Below, piece by piece: positions 6,377 to 8,483 of a stretch of 8,483 nucleotides of DNA. Position 1 is the stretch's first letter. The number at the start of each line of letters is the position of its first letter. A program made the translations under genes and the position numbers. The stretch lies in NCBI GenBank assembly GCA_016840305.1, contig JAEOSP010000224.1, positions 1 through 8,483 on the forward strand, given 5' to 3'. This DNA is from Candidatus Hodarchaeota archaeon (GTDB lineage Archaea; Asgardarchaeota; Heimdallarchaeia; Hodarchaeales; Hodarchaeaceae). Under the pieces are notes generated by a model, which worked only from the letters and a program-made list of their open reading frames with translations, had not been told where the DNA came from and ran no database searches.

Positions 6377-7541
6377 CTTCAGCACCCCTAATATAAAAAC
6401 TGAAAGCATAAAACATCCATGCTTGGGACCAACGCATATAGGGTATTTTCGAAGACATACCTCGTTTTAGCTGATAATAAAAATAACCCTTATTTTGATC
6501 CTGCATATGGTCTATCGTCCAGTTCAATACGCTATCAACTAACTTGTGGTTTTCGGTTAGCATATTCAACCGATACAAAGTAGCGATTAATTGTGCTGGA
6601 GCATGAATATCAATAGGATACGTCTTAATATCATAATATTTTGGCGTACCGTCCTCAAGAAAAAAGTTTTTCAGGTAGAAACTTAGACCATTATCTACAC
6701 AGTTTTGAAAACTATCATCTCCTGAATATTTTTGGTACTCACTTATACACTCTATATTATAGCCTGTATGGAAACTATCTACCCATGCTTGTCCGGGTCG
6801 CTCACCATACAACCAGGAACCATCATCACGCTGCTCATTACAACATGCTGTTACCGATGCCTTTGCAGCGACTATTACTTCTTCTTCTTTGCTATAGCTG
6901 TATATTCTTGCAAGCAGCCTACTGCCAAGCAAGGAAGCATTATATACCCTTGTTTCATCAAAAGGTGAGTAAGAAAATACAAAGCCTTCTTTTTTTTGTG
7001 TACGATTAAGATCTTTTAAAATAAAATCGGCACTACTTATCGCAGTATTCAGAAATATCTGATTTTTTGTAATCTCATAAGCTTCCATTAAAGCATAAGC
7101 GATAAAAGACGTTGCAACAACAGTCGGTGTTCCTTTGGGTAAAAAGAAAGCTCCGGACTGCCAATCAAAATTATAGCCCCAGCATGCACCAGAAAATCCT
7201 GGTGTTTGCAATTCAATAAGTTTTTCAGCCAAATAGTTTATTTTCTTTACATATTCTTCTTTTTCTTCTATTTTGTATAGATTGCAATATGCTGTCAAAA
7301 AAAGTCCCAATCCTTTAGGATTATACTCTTTGGGGACGAGCATCAACTGACGCAGATTAAGCGGATTGCGTTTAAAAAGTTGTGTCCATGCCAATCTGAA
7401 AAACCGAACTCTATCTAACTTTAACGCATGAAAGACTTTGCTGTTGAGCCCATCATAGGGGTCCCAGCCTTTAAAGTCTTCTGTTTCGCAATAGTATTTT
7501 AACCGTTCAAAACTTTCCAGAATTTTTTTATTTTCTAACAT
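6366..7541 (-). CDS. VpsJ-like polysaccharide biosynthesis protein, alpha/alpha-toroid fold
   Basis: 391 residues, no signal peptide or membrane segment. Repeated helical hairpins carry small-residue turns: FKGWDPYDGLNS (23-34), GFSGACWGYNFDWQ (115-128), PTVVATSFIAYAL (139-151), DDGSWLYGE (239-247), WVDSFHTGYNIE (253-264), IDIHAPAQLIATLYRL (310-325) and IPYMRWSQAWMFYAFS (366-381). This is the pattern of six-hairpin glycosidase-like toroids and of proteins named VpsJ after the Vibrio polysaccharide cluster. Homologues are sometimes mislabelled delta-aminolevulinic acid dehydratase, but no zinc site or active-site lysines of that enzyme are seen. Conserved acids and His (Asp255, His258) in one inner helix could form a sugar-binding or catalytic site. 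Its biochemical role in glycan assembly is not established. It starts 2 bp after the oxidoreductase stop and overlaps the glycosyltransferase, so it is firmly in the operon. Confidence 0.72.
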   Translation of the reverse strand: MLENKKILESFERLKYYCETEDFKGWDPYDGLNSKVFHALKLDRVRFFRLAWTQLFKRNPLNLRQLMLVPKEYNPKGLGLFLTAYCNLYKIEEKEEYVKKINYLAEKLIELQTPGFSGACWGYNFDWQSGAFFLPKGTPTVVATSFIAYALMEAYEITKNQIFLNTAISSADFILKDLNRTQKKEGFVFSYSPFDETRVYNASLLGSRLLARIYSYSKEEEVIVAAKASVTACCNEQRDDGSWLYGERPGQAWVDSFHTGYNIECISEYQKYSGDDSFQNCVDNGLSFYLKNFFLEDGTPKYYDIKTYPIDIHAPAQLIATLYRLNMLTENHKLVDSVLNWTIDHMQDQNKGYFYYQLKRGMSSKIPYMRWSQAWMFYAFSFYIRGAEDGE

Positions 7542-7543
7542 AA

Positions 7544-8483
7544 TTACTCTATTATTTGAGGTTGTCCTATAGTGAGACTATCAAATATTTTGAACGTCGT
7601 GAGTGTTGTCAAATATAAAGATTCGTATGGAATAGGTGATTCACTGCCGCTTTTCAAAGTGGCTATAAAGCTTTGGACCTCTTGCTTATGCCCTTTTCCA
7701 GAGAGTTTCAGCTTCTCTTCCTTGTTGTCTTTGTAAAGTGTTCCGGATCTGAAATCTTCTATGATACCAACTTTTCCTGCTCCATAAATCTCTAAATGTT
7801 CTTTTGGCAACGCTTTATCTCCATTAGCTGTATAAACCATATTCCCAACTGAACCATCTGAAAATTTAATGATCACAGAAATATTGTCATCACTTTTTAT
7901 TTGAGTATTTGTCGTTGAAATGCATTCCGCAAAGACTTTGACTGGATTGGCATCTGTAAAAAACTGCATCAAGTCGATAAAGTGACACATTTCACCAATA
8001 ACTCTGCCTCCGCCCTCAGAGGTTTGTGTCCAGTGATCTTTTGGAATAAACCCGGCATTTACCCTGAAGTTCATCACCAATGGTTCGCCAATGTTCTGAA
8101 ACTCTTCTTTGAGGGCTACACTAATAGGAGCAAAACGCCTATTAAAACCAACCATCAGTGATTTATTTCCTACTGTCTGATAAGCTTCATTGACTTTTTT
8201 CAGTTCTTCGTAATTCATTGCCAACGGTTTTTCTACATATACATTTTTACCGGCCTTAAGTGCATCGATGACATAACTGGCATGGGAATTGTGTCTAGTT
8301 GCGATGAAGACGGTATTGATATTGTCATTACTCAAAATATCATTTGCATCAGTTGATGAAGAGTTGAATCCAAATTTATCGGTAACACTTTTCGAATTAA
8401 TCCCCGAACTTGTAACCACAGTCTCAAGTGATACTTCTTCTTTGCAGTTCGGGATGAGATGACTTTGAGCAAAATTTCCTGCC
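7544..8483 (-). CDS. Gfo/Idh/MocA oxidoreductase, probably C-terminal half of a bi-domain oxidoreductase (5' partial)
   Basis: The frame is open to the right edge; 312 residues are visible, starting AGNFAQSHLIPN, which looks like the inside of a GxGNFA dinucleotide-binding loop. The GTG at 8419 is an internal Val codon, not a start. Landmarks: IATRHNSHASYVIDAL (60-75), KNVYVEKP (79-86, catalytic-type Lys85), VGFNRRFAP (111-119) and GRVIGEMCHFIDL (159-171, His167/Asp170). The TRHxSHA, GFNRRFAP and GExCHFID combination matches the C-terminal half of bi-domain oxidoreductases (zinc-type alcohol dehydrogenase fused to Gfo/Idh), which are common in capsule and exopolysaccharide loci. It would oxidise or reduce a nucleotide-sugar or polymer precursor with NAD(P). 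Whether the dehydrogenase half is present can only be seen upstream of the window. It is the first visible gene of the - strand operon, so the main promoter lies further right. Confidence 0.82.
   Translation of the reverse strand, partial: AGNFAQSHLIPNCKEEVSLETVVTSSGINSKSVTDKFGFNSSSTDANDILSNDNINTVFIATRHNSHASYVIDALKAGKNVYVEKPLAMNYEELKKVNEAYQTVGNKSLMVGFNRRFAPISVALKEEFQNIGEPLVMNFRVNAGFIPKDHWTQTSEGGGRVIGEMCHFIDLMQFFTDANPVKVFAECISTTNTQIKSDDNISVIIKFSDGSVGNMVYTANGDKALPKEHLEIYGAGKVGIIEDFRSGTLYKDNKEEKLKLSGKGHKQEVQSFIATLKSGSESPIPYESLYLTTLTTFKIFDSLTIGQPQIIE

Noticed and set aside
6641..7009. + strand ORFs of 122 and 78 residues opposite the VpsJ-like gene
   Set aside because: Composition is unlike a real protein (His/Tyr/Leu-rich shadow), and the - strand gene is well supported.
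6366..7541. Delta-aminolevulinic acid dehydratase annotation
   Set aside because: Relatives may carry that label, but none of the active-site lysine or zinc motifs are present and the helical-toroid pattern is clear.
8417..8419. GTG as the true start of the oxidoreductase
   Set aside because: Upstream codons to the edge encode a matching nucleotide-binding segment (GNFAQSHLIPN), so it is an internal Val.

Overview
The window looks like part of a cell-surface polysaccharide locus from an AT-rich Gram-negative bacterium. The style of the proteins (VEET-type linker repeats, a carboxypeptidase-regulatory-like secreted protein, Lys/Ile-rich glycan enzymes) reminds me of Campylobacterota such as Sulfurovum, Sulfurimonas or Arcobacter relatives. 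This is an impression from memory, no rRNA or marker gene is present, and a gammaproteobacterial origin is not excluded.

Left part (1-2422, + strand): two genes in tandem. The first is cut by the left edge and begins inside a perfect 21-bp (7-residue, PIVEETQ) repeat. It continues into a carboxypeptidase-regulatory-like beta-sandwich protein with no recognisable enzyme domain. Sixteen bases later begins a secreted right-handed beta-helix protein of the PL6 (alginate lyase / chondroitinase B) type. A hairpin with a short T-tract lies between this pair and the convergent genes to the right.

Right part (2509-8483, - strand): six tightly packed genes in one direction, read from right to left. 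They are a bi-domain-type Gfo/Idh/MocA oxidoreductase (cut by the right edge), a VpsJ-like alpha/alpha-toroid protein, a WecG/TagA/CpsF glycosyltransferase, an ATP-grasp carboxylate-amine ligase-like protein, a DegT/DnrJ-type PLP aminotransferase-fold protein and an XrtA-type polysaccharide deacetylase. The first five are joined by overlaps or gaps of at most 22 bp. The deacetylase follows a 58-bp gap that holds a good sigma-70-like promoter candidate and a strong Shine-Dalgarno.

Taken together, the - strand operon looks able to make and modify a glycan: sugar oxidation/reduction, glycosyl transfer, amino-sugar formation or transamination, N-deacetylation, and possibly amide-bond formation on the freed amine by the ATP-grasp enzyme. 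The + strand pair could act on or bind the exported polymer outside the cytoplasm. The ATP-grasp/PLP/deacetylase combination is the part of the window most likely to represent poorly described chemistry. No RNA genes, insertion sequences, CRISPR arrays or origins were seen.
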